64,000 nucleotides of DNA from Tateyamaria omphalii (GCF_014651375.1 NZ_BMWT01000003.1:124001-188000); one strand, 5' to 3'. Numbered from the stretch's first letter, positions 25,808-35,594 are shown. Notes: generated by a model not told the origin, from the sequence alone. Numbers and translations: made by a program.

Positions 25808-27883
25808 TTATTCGGCGGCGATCAGACCCATGCTTTCCAGCTTCAACAGAACCTGGTGGGCGCAGTTGTCCACGTCCACATTCTCGGTCTCGACGCTCAG
25901 CTCAGGATTTGCCGGGACGTCATAGGGGTCAGAGATGCCGGTGAACTCCTTGATCTTGCCTTCACGCGCCAGCTTGTAGAGACCTTTCCGGTCGCGGCGT
26001 TCGCACTCCTCGATCGAGGTCGCGACGTGCACTTCGACAAAGGCACCAAACTGTTCGATATCCTCGCGCACCGCCCGGCGGGTCGTCGCGTAGGGGGCAA
26101 TGGGCGCACAGATCGCGATGCCACCATTCTTAGTGATCTCGGACGCGACATAGCCGATGCGGCGGATGTTCAGATCGCGGTGTTCCTTCGAAAAGCCCAG
26201 TTCCGACGACAGGTTCTTCCGCACGATGTCACCATCAAGCAAGGTCACGGGACGGCCACCCATCTCCATCAGCTTGACCATCAGAGCGTTGGCAATCGTC
26301 GACTTGCCAGATCCGGAAAAGCCGGTGAAGAACACGGTAAAGCCTTGCTGCGAGCGTGGCGGCTTGGTGCGGCGCAGTTCCTTGACAACTTCGGGGAAGC
26401 TGAACCATTCGGGGATTTCAAGACCTTCGGCCAGACGGCGACGCAGCTCAGTGCCCGAGATGTTCAGGATGGTGACATTGTCCTTGTCGGCAATCTCGTC
26501 ATTGGGTTCGTACTGGGCGCGCTCCTGCACATAGACCATGTGTTTGAAGTCGACCATTTCGATGCCCATCTCCTCCTGATGCTCGCGGAACAGGTCCTGC
26601 GCGTCATAGGGGCCATAGAAATCCTCACCCGCCGAGTTCTTGCCGGGGCCCGCGTGATCGCGACCGACGATGAAGTGGGTGCATCCGTGATTCTTGCGGA
26701 TCAGGCCGTGCCAGACCGCTTCACGAGGGCCTGCCATACGCATGGCCAGGTTCAGCAGCGACATGGAGGTGGTCGATGCCGGGTACTTGTCCAGCACCGC
26801 CTCATAGCAGCGCACGCGGGTGAAGTGGTCCACGTCGCCGGGCTTGGTCAAACCCACAACGGGGTGGATCAGCAGGTTCGCCTGGGCCTCACGGGCGGCA
26901 CGGAAGGTCAGCTCCTGGTGCGCGCGGTGCAGGGGGTTGCGGGTTTGGAAGGCCACGACCTTGCGCCAGCCCATCTTGCGGAAATAGGCGCGCAGCTCAT
27001 TTGGCGTGTCGCGACGTGCGCGGAAGTCATAGTGCACAGGCTGCTGGATGCCGGTGATCGGACCGCCAAGATAGATCTCACCCGCAGTGTTGTGCAGATA
27101 GTTCACCGCCGGGTGGGCGCTGTCATCGGCGCCAAAGACCTTCTCTGCCTCATGGCTCTTGTTGGGGGTCCAACGGTCGGTCACGGTCATGGTGGCGAGG
27201 ATCACGCCTTCCTGGTCGCGCAGGGCGATGTCCTGACCGATTTCAAGGCTGCTTGCGAATGTGTCGTTGACATCCAAAGTGATCGGCATGGGCCATAGCG
27301 CACCGTCGGTGGTGCGCATCGTGTCGACAACGCTGTTGTAGTCGGCTTCGGACAGGAACCCCTTGAGCGGGTTGAACCCGCCATTCATCAACAGCTCAAG
27401 ATCGCAGATCTGGCGTGGGGTCAGATCCCAGCTGACAAGGTCAGCCGCATCCATCTTCAGCTTTTGCGCGCTGTCATATGAAACATACAGCTCGGGGATC
27501 GGAGCAAGGTTGTTTTCCATCAATTTTGTCCTGTGTTTCAGGGGGTTTAACCCGGACGTGGTGCCGGTCAGTTCGGCAAAAAGGGCATCATATTCCGCGA
27601 ATTTGCGAGCGAGGAATTGATCGGTGAGCCGGTTTTTTTCGGCGGCTCCCCGTGTCGTGAGCGCATAGGAAAAGCGTTGCCGCTTGTCTGGACCGTCCAT
27701 GTCATTGACCTGTACAAAGCCCGCCTCGGTTGCTTGCCGCAACAGAGTGTTGAGGCGCCCAAGGGACACGCCAATCTCTTGCGCCATCGTGCGTTGAGTG
27801 ACACCGGAGGCCTGATCCAGCTGCCGCAACAGGCGGAATAACTGGTCGTCGCTTTCCGGTGTTGATTTGGGCGCGGTTGACAT
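25808..27883 (-). CDS. MarR-like winged helix fused in frame to sulfate adenylyltransferase / APS kinase
   Basis: The Sat-CysC part makes APS and then PAPS from sulfate. Sat motifs are RNPLHRAH (residues 315-322 from the ATG at 27883) and VGRDHAGPG (406-414); the APS kinase P-loop is GFSGSGKST (521-529). Upstream, with no stop between, lies a winged-helix domain like the EPS-associated MarR regulators (TQRTMAQEIGVSLGRLNTLL, then TTRGAAEKNRLTDQFLARKF). Total length is 691 residues against about 570 for Sat-CysC alone. An internal ATG at 27520 (MENNLAPIPELYV) with AGGAC upstream could give the normal enzyme alone. So this may be a true fusion or two products from one frame. Confidence 0.85.
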   Translation of the reverse strand: MSTAPKSTPESDDQLFRLLRQLDQASGVTQRTMAQEIGVSLGRLNTLLRQATEAGFVQVNDMDGPDKRQRFSYALTTRGAAEKNRLTDQFLARKFAEYDALFAELTGTTSGLNPLKHRTKLMENNLAPIPELYVSYDSAQKLKMDAADLVSWDLTPRQICDLELLMNGGFNPLKGFLSEADYNSVVDTMRTTDGALWPMPITLDVNDTFASSLEIGQDIALRDQEGVILATMTVTDRWTPNKSHEAEKVFGADDSAHPAVNYLHNTAGEIYLGGPITGIQQPVHYDFRARRDTPNELRAYFRKMGWRKVVAFQTRNPLHRAHQELTFRAAREAQANLLIHPVVGLTKPGDVDHFTRVRCYEAVLDKYPASTTSMSLLNLAMRMAGPREAVWHGLIRKNHGCTHFIVGRDHAGPGKNSAGEDFYGPYDAQDLFREHQEEMGIEMVDFKHMVYVQERAQYEPNDEIADKDNVTILNISGTELRRRLAEGLEIPEWFSFPEVVKELRRTKPPRSQQGFTVFFTGFSGSGKSTIANALMVKLMEMGGRPVTLLDGDIVRKNLSSELGFSKEHRDLNIRRIGYVASEITKNGGIAICAPIAPYATTRRAVREDIEQFGAFVEVHVATSIEECERRDRKGLYKLAREGKIKEFTGISDPYDVPANPELSVETENVDVDNCAHQVLLKLESMGLIAAE

Positions 27884-27900
27884 CACATGGGCTCGGCTGC

Positions 27901-27914
27901 GTTCACGGGTGAAC
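27901..27914. promoter_or_regulatory. Inverted repeat near the fusion gene start
   Basis: GTTCAC-GG-GTGAAC, a perfect inverted repeat 18 bases upstream of the ATG at 27883. It shares GTTCAC and the GAAC core with the larger repeat beside it and may be a second half of one operator. Confidence 0.5.
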
Positions 27915-27925
27915 ACATTTCATAG

Positions 27926-27953
27926 AAAGTTTGTTCACGAAAGAACAAACTTT
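27926..27953. promoter_or_regulatory. Large operator-like inverted repeat upstream of marR-sat-cysC
   Basis: AAAGTTTGTTC-ACGAAA-GAACAAACTTT: 11-base perfect arms around six bases. It sits 43-70 bases before the ATG at 27883. The encoded winged helix is a natural candidate to bind it, which would make the gene self-regulated. It has no G-C rich stem plus T-run, so a terminator is less likely. Confidence 0.7.
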
Positions 27954-28018
27954 TCCCATGCGCGGATTTCCGCAGTTGTGGCAAATGCGTAACGGCTGTG
28001 TGCGTCCCGTCAAGCCTG

Positions 28019-29707
28019 TCAGGCAGGCGCCGTCATGCGTGGCGTAAAGGCGCTTACATCGGCGGCATTGATCAGGGGGACAGCTTCCAGCGGTGCTTCG
28101 CGCCCGCGCAGTGACAGCGACACCACGATATCCGCGGCGGCGTCCAGACCAGCGGCGTGCAATGTGTCCATAGACACAAGCACCTGCGCGCCACGTACCT
28201 TTGTTTCGCTCTCCAATCGCGAGGCAATGTTCACCGTGTCGCCAATCAGCGTGCGAGGGGCATGACCCGCCGCGCCGATTTCACCCAACACGACATTGCC
28301 CAGATGCACGCCGATCCCGATGGCCACCGGCGCACTGCCTTCACTGTCCAATCGTTGATTGAAGTCGGCAAGGGCTTTGCCGATACCCTCAATCGCCTGA
28401 ATGGCGGAGCGGGCAGATATTTCAGCCGTGGCGCTTTCGAATACTGCCATCAGCCCATCGCCCATGTACTTGTCCACCGTACCGCCAGCGGCATTGATGG
28501 GGGGCACAATCTCGTCAAAAAAGCGGTTCAGCAAATGCACGACGTCATAGGGCAATTGCCCATCCGTGCGGGCCGTGAACCCGCGCATGTCCAGAAACAG
28601 AACGGCGAGCTGCGCCTCTTTGCCCTGGCTGGCATGGGCGCGCCCACGTTTGCCATCGCGGTCAAAGACGCGGAACACCCGAACCGAGCTTGTGGGACGC
28701 ACCTGGCAGGCCAAGCGCGCATTGGGTGGCGCGTTCACAGCGATCAGGCTGCGTTGTTCCGCCTCTGACGGGGGAGGCAAGTCTTCCAACCCTTCCTCGA
28801 CAATCACACGGCAGGTCGTGCATCGACCCCGCCCACCACACAAAGCCGTATGGGTGACGCCGCTGCTGCGGGAGGTTTCAAGAATGGTCTGACCACGCGG
28901 TGCCCGCACGCTGGGTCCGTCCACGTAATGGATACGGATGGGGCGCGCGATCGCCGCGAGCGCGCGGCGCGCCAGAAAAGCCGCAGTCGCAAGTCCCAGA
29001 ATGGCCCAGACCGCCAACGTCATTCTATTGGAGGCGGCGGCGAGGGCCGCGAACCCCTCTGCTTCGGGCCAGTTCCATGCCGCATGCGCCACCTCTTCTG
29101 CGCGCGGATTGCTGAGCAATCCGTCGATCGTGCGGGCAAAGGTGACGTACCCGACCAGGGCCAGCGTCGGTAAAGTGACTGCGATGCCGATCAACCAAGG
29201 GATGGCCTGATGCCACCAGGATGTCAGGCGCAACCACATATGCAGGCCAATCACGCCATGGCTCCACGCCACAACCAAAAGCACTGCTTGTGCCCAGCCG
29301 TCTGTCGTGTCCCAAAGCAGCCGGGTAATGTATCCGAACATCGTGGTGACGCCGAGCATCTCGTGCGCGGCGCGGGTGTAGATCAGGTGATCCACCAGCA
29401 TGATGGGGATCAAGAGGCCCAGTGCGATCTGCACCCATTCGCTCAGCGGCATCCGCAATGTGCGCGCTGCAACCACCTTGCCCAGCGACAGGAACATATG
29501 TGCGAGAAAGGCCGATATGATGATGACCGTGCCCACACCCGACCGGGTCACCCAAAGGCGTGCGGACTGAAACGTGTCAAAGGCCGTTGGTGAAATCAGG
29601 ATCGTTGCGAGGTTCAGGATGTGCAAAGTCAGATAGAGCATCAGGATCAGGCCACTGAAGATCCTGATCCGTGTTGCCAAACTGCCGCGCCAGATCGCGT
29701 GCGCCAT
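28019..29707 (-). CDS. Membrane adenylate/guanylate cyclase with a 2Fe-2S ferredoxin domain
   Basis: 562 residues. The N-terminal half has six to seven membrane helices with several His in or next to them (H29, H70, H107, H115, H150, H156), like the heme b subunits of succinate dehydrogenase. A plant-type 2Fe-2S domain follows with C290, C296 and C299 (CGGRGRCTTC) and C334 (LACQV). The C-terminus is a class III cyclase: FLDMRGFT (371-378, D373), DKYMGDG (412-418, D417) and GDTVNIASRLE. It likely makes cAMP in answer to a redox or oxygen signal. Heme binding is inference. It stands alone between trxB and sat-cysC. Confidence 0.9.
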   Translation of the reverse strand: MAHAIWRGSLATRIRIFSGLILMLYLTLHILNLATILISPTAFDTFQSARLWVTRSGVGTVIIISAFLAHMFLSLGKVVAARTLRMPLSEWVQIALGLLIPIMLVDHLIYTRAAHEMLGVTTMFGYITRLLWDTTDGWAQAVLLVVAWSHGVIGLHMWLRLTSWWHQAIPWLIGIAVTLPTLALVGYVTFARTIDGLLSNPRAEEVAHAAWNWPEAEGFAALAAASNRMTLAVWAILGLATAAFLARRALAAIARPIRIHYVDGPSVRAPRGQTILETSRSSGVTHTALCGGRGRCTTCRVIVEEGLEDLPPPSEAEQRSLIAVNAPPNARLACQVRPTSSVRVFRVFDRDGKRGRAHASQGKEAQLAVLFLDMRGFTARTDGQLPYDVVHLLNRFFDEIVPPINAAGGTVDKYMGDGLMAVFESATAEISARSAIQAIEGIGKALADFNQRLDSEGSAPVAIGIGVHLGNVVLGEIGAAGHAPRTLIGDTVNIASRLESETKVRGAQVLVSMDTLHAAGLDAAADIVVSLSLRGREAPLEAVPLINAADVSAFTPRMTAPA

Positions 29708-29789
29708 GACTGCCCTTTTTTGTGTTTACTTCAGCACAGGGTGGCCGTGACGATCCGTCTGGTCAAGCGCGTCAATGCATTGGACGTGT

Positions 29790-29856
29790 CGGGGGAGGGG
29801 GCGCTGCCCCCGCGGCTGTGCCGCTCCCCCGTGGTATTTTCGGTCAGAAGAAACTG
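29790..29856. repeat. Dispersed palindromic element, copy 2
   Basis: Below the trxB stop: GGGGGC-GCT-GCCCCC, a variable loop, then CTCCCCCGTGGTATTTTC and GGTCAGAAGAAAC. Read on the other strand this is the same block order as at 5985-6048. It is not a simple T-tailed terminator in the trxB direction. Confidence 0.7.
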
Positions 29857-29862
29857 CGGGCG

Positions 29863-30831
29863 TTACTCGGCCGCCAGTTCCTCGGCGCTGTTTTCGGTTT
29901 CCGCGATGAACCGTTCGGCTTCAAGCGCGGCCTGACAGCCCATGCCAGCAGAGGTGATCGCCTGGCGGTATTGCCAGTCGGTGATGTCGCCGGCGGCGAA
30001 CACACCCGGGATCGAGGTTTCGGTGCTGTCAGGCTTGGTGACCACGTAGCCGCCCATATGCGTTTCCAGCACGTCCTTGACCAATTCGTTGGCAGGCGCG
30101 TGACCGATGGCGACAAAGACGCCCTTGGCGGGGATGTCGGTGATCTCGCCTGTCTGCACGTTCTTGACCTTCACGCCCTCGACCCCCAGCGGGCTGTCGG
30201 TGCCATAGACCTCTTCCAGCTGGTGGAACCACAGCGGCTCGATCTTGGGGTTCTTGAACAGGCGGTCCTGCAGGATCTTTTCGGCGCGCAACTCGTCCCG
30301 GCGGTGGATCAGCGTGACCTTGGAGGCAAAGTTGGTCAGGAACAGCGCTTCTTCGACGGCTGTGTTGCCGCCGCCGATCACGACGATCTCTTGCCCGCGA
30401 TAAAAGAACCCATCACAGGTGGCACAGGCCGAGACGCCAAAGCCTTTGAATTTTTCCTCGGACGGCAGGCCCAACCATTTGGCGCGGGCGCCAGTGGCGA
30501 GGATGACGCTGTCAGCCACGTATTCGGTGCCGCTGTCGGATTGGGCGACGAAGGGGCGTTTGGACCAGTCGACGGACGTGATGATGTCGCCGATGATCTC
30601 GGTCCCCATCGCCTTGGCGTGTTCCTGCATGCGGATCATCAGGTCGGGGCCCTGAACCTCGGTGTCACCGGGCCAGTTCTCGACCTCGGTGGTGGTGGTC
30701 AACTGGCCGCCGGGCTCGATCCCCTGAACAAGGATCGGGTTCAGCATGGCGCGGCTGGCATAAACCCCTGCCGTGTATCCCGCAGGACCCGAGCCGATAA
30801 TCAGAACCTTGGTGCGCTTCGTCTCAGCCAT
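29863..30831 (-). CDS. trxB: Thioredoxin reductase
   Basis: A 322-residue NADPH-dependent flavoprotein. The FAD motif [16 protein letters not shown] starts at residue 14. The redox-active CATC is C136-C139 in [14 protein letters not shown]. The NADPH motif is [15 protein letters not shown], and the C-terminal FAD block [20 protein letters not shown] is clear. It is divergent from the Lrp gene, a common Rhodobacterales pairing. Confidence 0.97.
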   Translation of the reverse strand: MAETKRTKVLIIGSGPAGYTAGVYASRAMLNPILVQGIEPGGQLTTTTEVENWPGDTEVQGPDLMIRMQEHAKAMGTEIIGDIITSVDWSKRPFVAQSDSGTEYVADSVILATGARAKWLGLPSEEKFKGFGVSACATCDGFFYRGQEIVVIGGGNTAVEEALFLTNFASKVTLIHRRDELRAEKILQDRLFKNPKIEPLWFHQLEEVYGTDSPLGVEGVKVKNVQTGEITDIPAKGVFVAIGHAPANELVKDVLETHMGGYVVTKPDSTETSIPGVFAAGDITDWQYRQAITSAGMGCQAALEAERFIAETENSAEELAAE

Positions 30832-31019
30832 TTTGACCCCCGTCTGGTGTTTGAAAGCCTGTCTGATATAGACGCCCGATACACAGGATTGAACCCAGGA
30901 AATGGGCAGCCGGGTTGCAGTGGACGCAGGGCGTCATTTCGGAAAATTGCGCAATCGTGAAACATTATTGCGCGTCCCTGCGGGCGTGTTATAACAACCG
31001 CAAAATCACGGGGGCTTTG

Positions 31020-31520
31020 ATGGCGAGCACGCGACTCGATCCGATTGACCGGAAAATTCTGGCAGAACTGCAGGCCGATGGTCGCATGACCAATGTCGAA
31101 CTTGCGAAACGAGTCGGTATCTCTGCGCCGCCCTGCCTGCGCCGGGTGCGCACGCTTGAGGAAAGCGGCTACATCCGTGGCTACCATGCGGATGTGGACA
31201 GTCACGAGCTAGGCTTCGAGGTGCAGGTCTTTGCCAATGTGGGGCTGGCCAGCCAGGCCGAGGCTGATCTGAGCGCCTTTGAGGACAAGTGCCGTGCGTG
31301 GCCGCTGGTCCGCGAATGCCACATGCTGAATGGCGAGGTCGACTTTATCCTGAAATGCGTGGCGCCCGATCTGTCCAGCTTTCAAAGCTTCCTGACGGGC
31401 GAGTTGCTGACGACGCCGAACGTGGCCTCGGTCAAGACGTCGCTGGTGATCCGGCAAGCCAAGGATTCCCCCGGCGTGCCGTTCGATGTGTTGGAAGAGC
31501 GGCTGGCGAAATCAGCCTAA
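31020..31520 (+). CDS. Lrp/AsnC-family regulator
   Basis: 166 residues. The HTH is DRKILAELQADGRMTNVELA then KRVGISAPPCLRRVRTLEES; the effector-binding RAM domain follows (VQVFANVGLA ... CHMLNGEVDFILKCVAPDL). The ATG at 31020 is favoured over the open frame upstream. Such divergent Lrp proteins beside trxB may tune amino acid or redox metabolism. Confidence 0.93.
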   Translation: MASTRLDPIDRKILAELQADGRMTNVELAKRVGISAPPCLRRVRTLEESGYIRGYHADVDSHELGFEVQVFANVGLASQAEADLSAFEDKCRAWPLVRECHMLNGEVDFILKCVAPDLSSFQSFLTGELLTTPNVASVKTSLVIRQAKDSPGVPFDVLEERLAKSA

Positions 31521-31535
31521 GCCGTCCGGTATCGC

Positions 31536-32285
31536 CTAATTGCTGACGCTGTCACGCTCGGGTGCGCGCGGATGCGCCAGCGGGCCGAAATCCGTCATAT
31601 GGGCGATATGCGGGAACATCGACAGAAACAGGTCGCGCTGCGCGTGGGTCACTTTCCGTGTCGCGCCCATGCCGGGATGAAAAGTCTCGGCTTCGATCCC
31701 GCCCACATCAACGGCAGCGTGCCGTGTCAGGCAGATGTGAAACAGACGGATCGGAGTGGGGGGCACCACTTCGATGACATTCACATTGTCGACAAACTCC
31801 GATGCGGGCGTCAGCAAAGGTTGACCACCAGTTGTGCCACGCAGATGCGGCGGCGTTTGCAGCAAACGCGCGCCCGGTCCCACCGTGATGAACGAACTGG
31901 GGCGATGCTGTCCAAAGCTGTCGGCCATGATCCGGATCAGGGGCACGCGGCGCCCGGCGTCTGATGGCACAAAGCTTGATGATCCGATCCAGATCACCTG
32001 TGCAGGTTCACCTGACGAGGTGTTCAACCAATCGCCTGGCTGCAAATCCTCGATCGCGATGCCGCCATTGGGGCTGGCAAGCACCACGCCACGTGCAAAG
32101 GCGGAAAAAGCGGATTCAAACAAAGGCAGGGCAGGGGCCTTGAACGTGCCAATGCTGCGCGACCCGTCCGCGCGCAGTGCCGCAACCTCGAATGTGCGGA
32201 GTGGAGGATAGTCAGGCCGAGCCATGGGCGTCGCAAATCGTTCTTCAAGTGCGCGTGGTACGCGCAGGGCAGCAGGGGACGTCAT
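31536..32285 (-). CDS. Hint-domain protein 1
   Basis: 249 residues with a Hedgehog/intein (Hint_2-type) domain. It has the opening ARGVVLASPNGGIAIEDLQP with GDWLNTSSGEPAQVIWIG, a middle HRPSSFITVGPGARLL that resembles the usual SPQHR block, and a C-terminal FHPG. The usual nucleophilic Cys is not plain here (VVLASPNG instead of CFxxGT), so self-splicing is doubtful. Roseobacters carry many such proteins of unknown purpose. The start at 32285 has a weak ribosome site. Confidence 0.82.
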   Translation of the reverse strand: MTSPAALRVPRALEERFATPMARPDYPPLRTFEVAALRADGSRSIGTFKAPALPLFESAFSAFARGVVLASPNGGIAIEDLQPGDWLNTSSGEPAQVIWIGSSSFVPSDAGRRVPLIRIMADSFGQHRPSSFITVGPGARLLQTPPHLRGTTGGQPLLTPASEFVDNVNVIEVVPPTPIRLFHICLTRHAAVDVGGIEAETFHPGMGATRKVTHAQRDLFLSMFPHIAHMTDFGPLAHPRAPERDSVSN

Positions 32286-32511
32286 AGATAAAGTGTAACC
32301 TCGTATAGTACCAGTCACATCCGTATCGGCCCCCACCGACGACGACAGACGGAACGCGTCCTTGTGTCAAGTTTATGAAGCCTAATTCTTAAAATTGCCG
32401 CAAATTGTCAAAGAATCGGAGATATAAACCAAGAACGGCGCACCAATGGCGCGCCGCTCAAGATATTGTTCACTCGGAACCGGGCAGAACTGCCACATTC
32501 CGATTCGTATG

Positions 32512-32652
32512 TCAGGCAGACTTGCGCAGCTCCAGCGCAGCCTTGCGCTTCGCGATAAACATCTCGCGCCGCTTGCCGCGCGCCCAAGGCATCTTTGACG
32601 CATCCTGCTTGGCGGCGTCGGTCACGGATTTGATGAAGCGTGCGTTTGTCAT
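32512..32652 (-). CDS. Small conserved-looking basic protein
   Basis: 46 residues: MTNARFIKSVTDAAKQDASK then MPWARGKRREMFIAKRKAAL. It has AGAGGAC close before the ATG. It is basic and helical with no membrane segment. Short proteins with this opening and the PWARG block are familiar from Rhodobacterales genomes, but no function is known. Confidence 0.7.
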   Translation of the reverse strand: MTNARFIKSVTDAAKQDASKMPWARGKRREMFIAKRKAALELRKSA

Positions 32653-32887
32653 GGTCTGTCCTCTGCTCAATGCTCTGGGTCTGTTGCCCGTTGAGAAACA
32701 GAATGGCGGCGCAATCGGGCAAGTTTGGGGCCAATGGAAACATTTCTCAGAAAAATTCAAAGACCCGGATGCACAATTGTGGCGGGTCTGGAAGGCCTGT
32801 GTTTGTTGCCTGATTGACGCTTGATTGGTCCCGATTTGGAAACAATGGGACAGCAGGGTGGCAAGGTCCGCCCGATTTGTGCCCCAA

Positions 32888-33643
32888 TCACAGAACGATG
32901 GTGGAAATCAGGCGTCCGTAATCGGGGTCTTTCTGATGTACAGACCGCCGATAGGAATAGAACCGCTCGGGGTCGAAATAGGTGCAATGCCGCGTCCACT
33001 CGGCTGATGCGATGCCAGCGGCGCGCAGCCGCATCAATCCGTATCCAGGCAGATCAAAATGCATCCGGTCCCCATCCCCACCTGCAAAAAAGCGGGTGTT
33101 CTCCGGGTCCTCTGTCAGGAAGATGTCAAAGAACTCGGGCCCGACCTCATAGGCGCGTTGGCTGATCGTAGGACCAATGACCGCGTGTATGTTTTCGCGT
33201 GCAGCACCAAGGGCCACCATGGCGTCAATCGTGGCTTCCATGATCCCGGCCTGCGCACCTTTCCAGCCCGCATGCGCGGCACCGATGACCTGTGCCTCGG
33301 CATCTGCAAACAAAACCGGCTGACAGTCCGCAGTCAGCACAGACAGCGCCAGCCCCGGTGTTGCCGTGACCAAACCATCTGCTTTGGGTTTTGGCTCGGG
33401 GGCGGTTTTGACGTGAAGGGCATCTCCGGAATGAACCTGGTGCACCCCGGCAAGCTTGTCAGGGTTCACACCCATCGCTTCGGCCACGCGCCCGCGGTTG
33501 ATCGCCACGATTTCCGTTTGATCAGAGCTGCCCACGCCACAATTGAGGCCAGCAAAGATGCCTGAGGATGCGCCCCCCTTGCGAGTGAAAAATCCGTGCC
33601 GGACGGGTGCCAGGCTCTCGGCAGTCAGAATTTCCAACGTCAT
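32888..33643 (-). CDS. pgeF: PgeF/YfiH-family multicopper-like polyphenol oxidase
   Basis: 251 residues. The metal-binding residues are in GVHQVHSGD, LTADCQPVLF and GAAHAGWKGAQ. The family acts in peptidoglycan quality control (PgeF) and as a purine nucleoside-cleaving enzyme (LACC1-like). The ATG overlaps the stop of the midA-like gene. It is last in lgt-midA-pgeF, the typical alphaproteobacterial operon. Confidence 0.93.
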   Translation of the reverse strand: MTLEILTAESLAPVRHGFFTRKGGASSGIFAGLNCGVGSSDQTEIVAINRGRVAEAMGVNPDKLAGVHQVHSGDALHVKTAPEPKPKADGLVTATPGLALSVLTADCQPVLFADAEAQVIGAAHAGWKGAQAGIMEATIDAMVALGAARENIHAVIGPTISQRAYEVGPEFFDIFLTEDPENTRFFAGGDGDRMHFDLPGYGLMRLRAAGIASAEWTRHCTYFDPERFYSYRRSVHQKDPDYGRLISTIVL

Positions 33644-34701
33644 CGTTCCAGTCCGGGCGGTGGTGCGGCAGCGGTTGGGAAAAGCCCCAGAACCTTGAAC
33701 AGGTTTCCCATTTCATCGGGATGCGTCAACCGTCGATGTGCTGCGATGTGCGCATCCAGTGCGGAACCGTCCAGTTTTGCGGCCAATGCCTGTGCACGCG
33801 CCGTGATGCCCAGCCGTTCAAGGAACACGCCCTGGGGGGTGATCCGGGAGAAAGCGGCGGGGGCGGCGGCCTGTGTCAGTGCTTCGAAGTCCACGTGGGC
33901 TGTCAGATCGGCCTGTCCGGGATCGGCCAGCGGGTCGACGGTGTTGTGATCTTGCAGGGCCTGCAAGGTGTCGCCCAGTGACCGCCAGTCGCCGTAGTCA
34001 ATGATCAGCGCGATCCCGCCATGTGTCTCGATCCGGGTGCTGATGGCCGACAGGATCGGCGCCGCCGAGGGGCAGATCTCGACCAGCTGGCCGTCTTCGG
34101 TGTCTTCCAGCCGATGCTCTAGCATGGCTTGCGGGGCGGCGGGCGACAGGCCGAAGGACAGTGTGTTGTCGCTGAGGCCCACGCATCTTTCACGCCAGCC
34201 CGTGCCATCGCGCTGGAACTGTCGCACTGGCAATGCGTCGAAAAACTCGTTTGCGACCAGCCAAAGCGGGGCGTCGGGCAGATGATCGGCAGCGTGCACA
34301 TAAGTAATGTCAAACCCGTCGAGGGTGCCGCGTTGCTCGTCCTGCAACGCGGGCGATGCTTCGATCAAGGTAATCTGTGCCGCGTCATGGAAACCGGGCA
34401 CCCGCGCAGTTGCGCGCAGAATATCGGCCATCAAGGTGCCGCGTCCCGGTCCAAGCTCGGCCAGGGTGAACGGCGCGGGCGCCCCCTGATCCAGCCAGCT
34501 TTGGGCCAGCGACAGGCCCACAAGTTCTCCAAACATCTGACTGATCTCTGGTGCCGTGGTGAAGTCACCCGCCGCTCCCAGCGGATCGCGGGTGGTGTAG
34601 TAGCCATGCACCGGGTGCAGCAGCGCCTCGGCCATGTAGTCGGCGACGGTGATCGGCCCATGCGTCGCAATGCGCGCGATCAGGCCGTCCTTCAGGTTCA
34701 T
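33640..34701 (-). CDS. MidA/NDUFAF7-type class I SAM-dependent methyltransferase
   Basis: 353 residues. Seen are the N-terminal [34 protein letters not shown], the SAM motif [16 protein letters not shown], and [15 protein letters not shown]. In mitochondria the homologue methylates an arginine of complex I; a similar role is likely here. It overlaps lgt by ATGA at its start and pgeF by ATGA at its end. Confidence 0.92.
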   Translation of the reverse strand: MNLKDGLIARIATHGPITVADYMAEALLHPVHGYYTTRDPLGAAGDFTTAPEISQMFGELVGLSLAQSWLDQGAPAPFTLAELGPGRGTLMADILRATARVPGFHDAAQITLIEASPALQDEQRGTLDGFDITYVHAADHLPDAPLWLVANEFFDALPVRQFQRDGTGWRERCVGLSDNTLSFGLSPAAPQAMLEHRLEDTEDGQLVEICPSAAPILSAISTRIETHGGIALIIDYGDWRSLGDTLQALQDHNTVDPLADPGQADLTAHVDFEALTQAAAPAAFSRITPQGVFLERLGITARAQALAAKLDGSALDAHIAAHRRLTHPDEMGNLFKVLGLFPTAAAPPPGLER

Positions 34702-35594
34702 ACCGTGGCCGCAACCCGGCGGCGGGCGCGGGTGATCAGCCACAGGCCAAGCAGGATCATCGGCAGCGACAGGATCTGACCCATGGTCAGGCCATAGCCG
34801 CCAATGTGCCATGCAAGGCCCAGCGGATTGCCCTCGGAAATGAACTGCGCGTCCGGTTGACGTACGAATTCAACAAGGAACCGGCTGATGCCGTAGCCCG
34901 CCAGGAACACGCCTGTCAGCAGGCCGGGTTTTTTGAACCCATCCCGCCGCCACGCCATCCACAGCAGGACGACGAGCAAGACAAACCCTTCGAGGAAAGC
35001 CTCATAAAGCTGCGACGGATGCCGCGCGCAGGCTCCCACTATTTCCGGGCAGAATTGCGCGGCCTGCCCGGGGAAAACCACGCCCCAGGGCAGTTCGGTC
35101 GGTCGCCCCCACAGCTCGGCATTGATGAAATTCGCCATCCGACCCAAGAGCAGACCGGGTGGTGTGCCGATTGCCACCGCATCGGCAGTGGTCAGCAGAG
35201 GTAGCTTGTGGCGGCGGGTGTACAGCCAGAACGCGAGGATCACGCCCAGCATACCGCCATGAAAGGACATCCCGCCCTCCCAGATCGCGATGATGGAGAG
35301 CGGATCGCTCAGATACGACCCCGGCTGGTAGAACAGTACATAGCCCAAACGCCCCCCCAACAGGACACCTAGAATGATCCAGGTCAGCATATCCTCGGTC
35401 TGGCCGGGGCTCAGCGGCGGTGTCTGGTTCGGCCACAGGCGCGGGGCTTTCAGTGCCATCACCACCAGCCGCCAACCGATGATGATGCCCACGATATAGG
35501 CCAAGGCATACCAGCGCAGGGCCAGTTCCATGCCGAAAAGCGAGATCGAAAAGATCTCGGGTGAGATGTCGGGGAAGGGGAGTGCGCCTGTCAT
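34698..35594 (-). CDS. lgt: Prolipoprotein diacylglyceryl transferase
   Basis: A 298-residue inner-membrane enzyme that adds diacylglycerol to the lipobox Cys. Seven helices; the HGGMLG region and the Lgt signature [17 protein letters not shown] are present. The ATG at 35594 was chosen because upstream residues are polar and unconserved. It heads lgt-midA-pgeF. Confidence 0.97.
   Translation of the reverse strand: MTGALPFPDISPEIFSISLFGMELALRWYALAYIVGIIIGWRLVVMALKAPRLWPNQTPPLSPGQTEDMLTWIILGVLLGGRLGYVLFYQPGSYLSDPLSIIAIWEGGMSFHGGMLGVILAFWLYTRRHKLPLLTTADAVAIGTPPGLLLGRMANFINAELWGRPTELPWGVVFPGQAAQFCPEIVGACARHPSQLYEAFLEGFVLLVVLLWMAWRRDGFKKPGLLTGVFLAGYGISRFLVEFVRQPDAQFISEGNPLGLAWHIGGYGLTMGQILSLPMILLGLWLITRARRRVAATV

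Noticed and set aside
25856-27298. A 480-codon plus-strand frame over sat-cysC
   Set aside because: Antisense shadow of a clear enzyme gene; the His/Gly-rich product has no fold.
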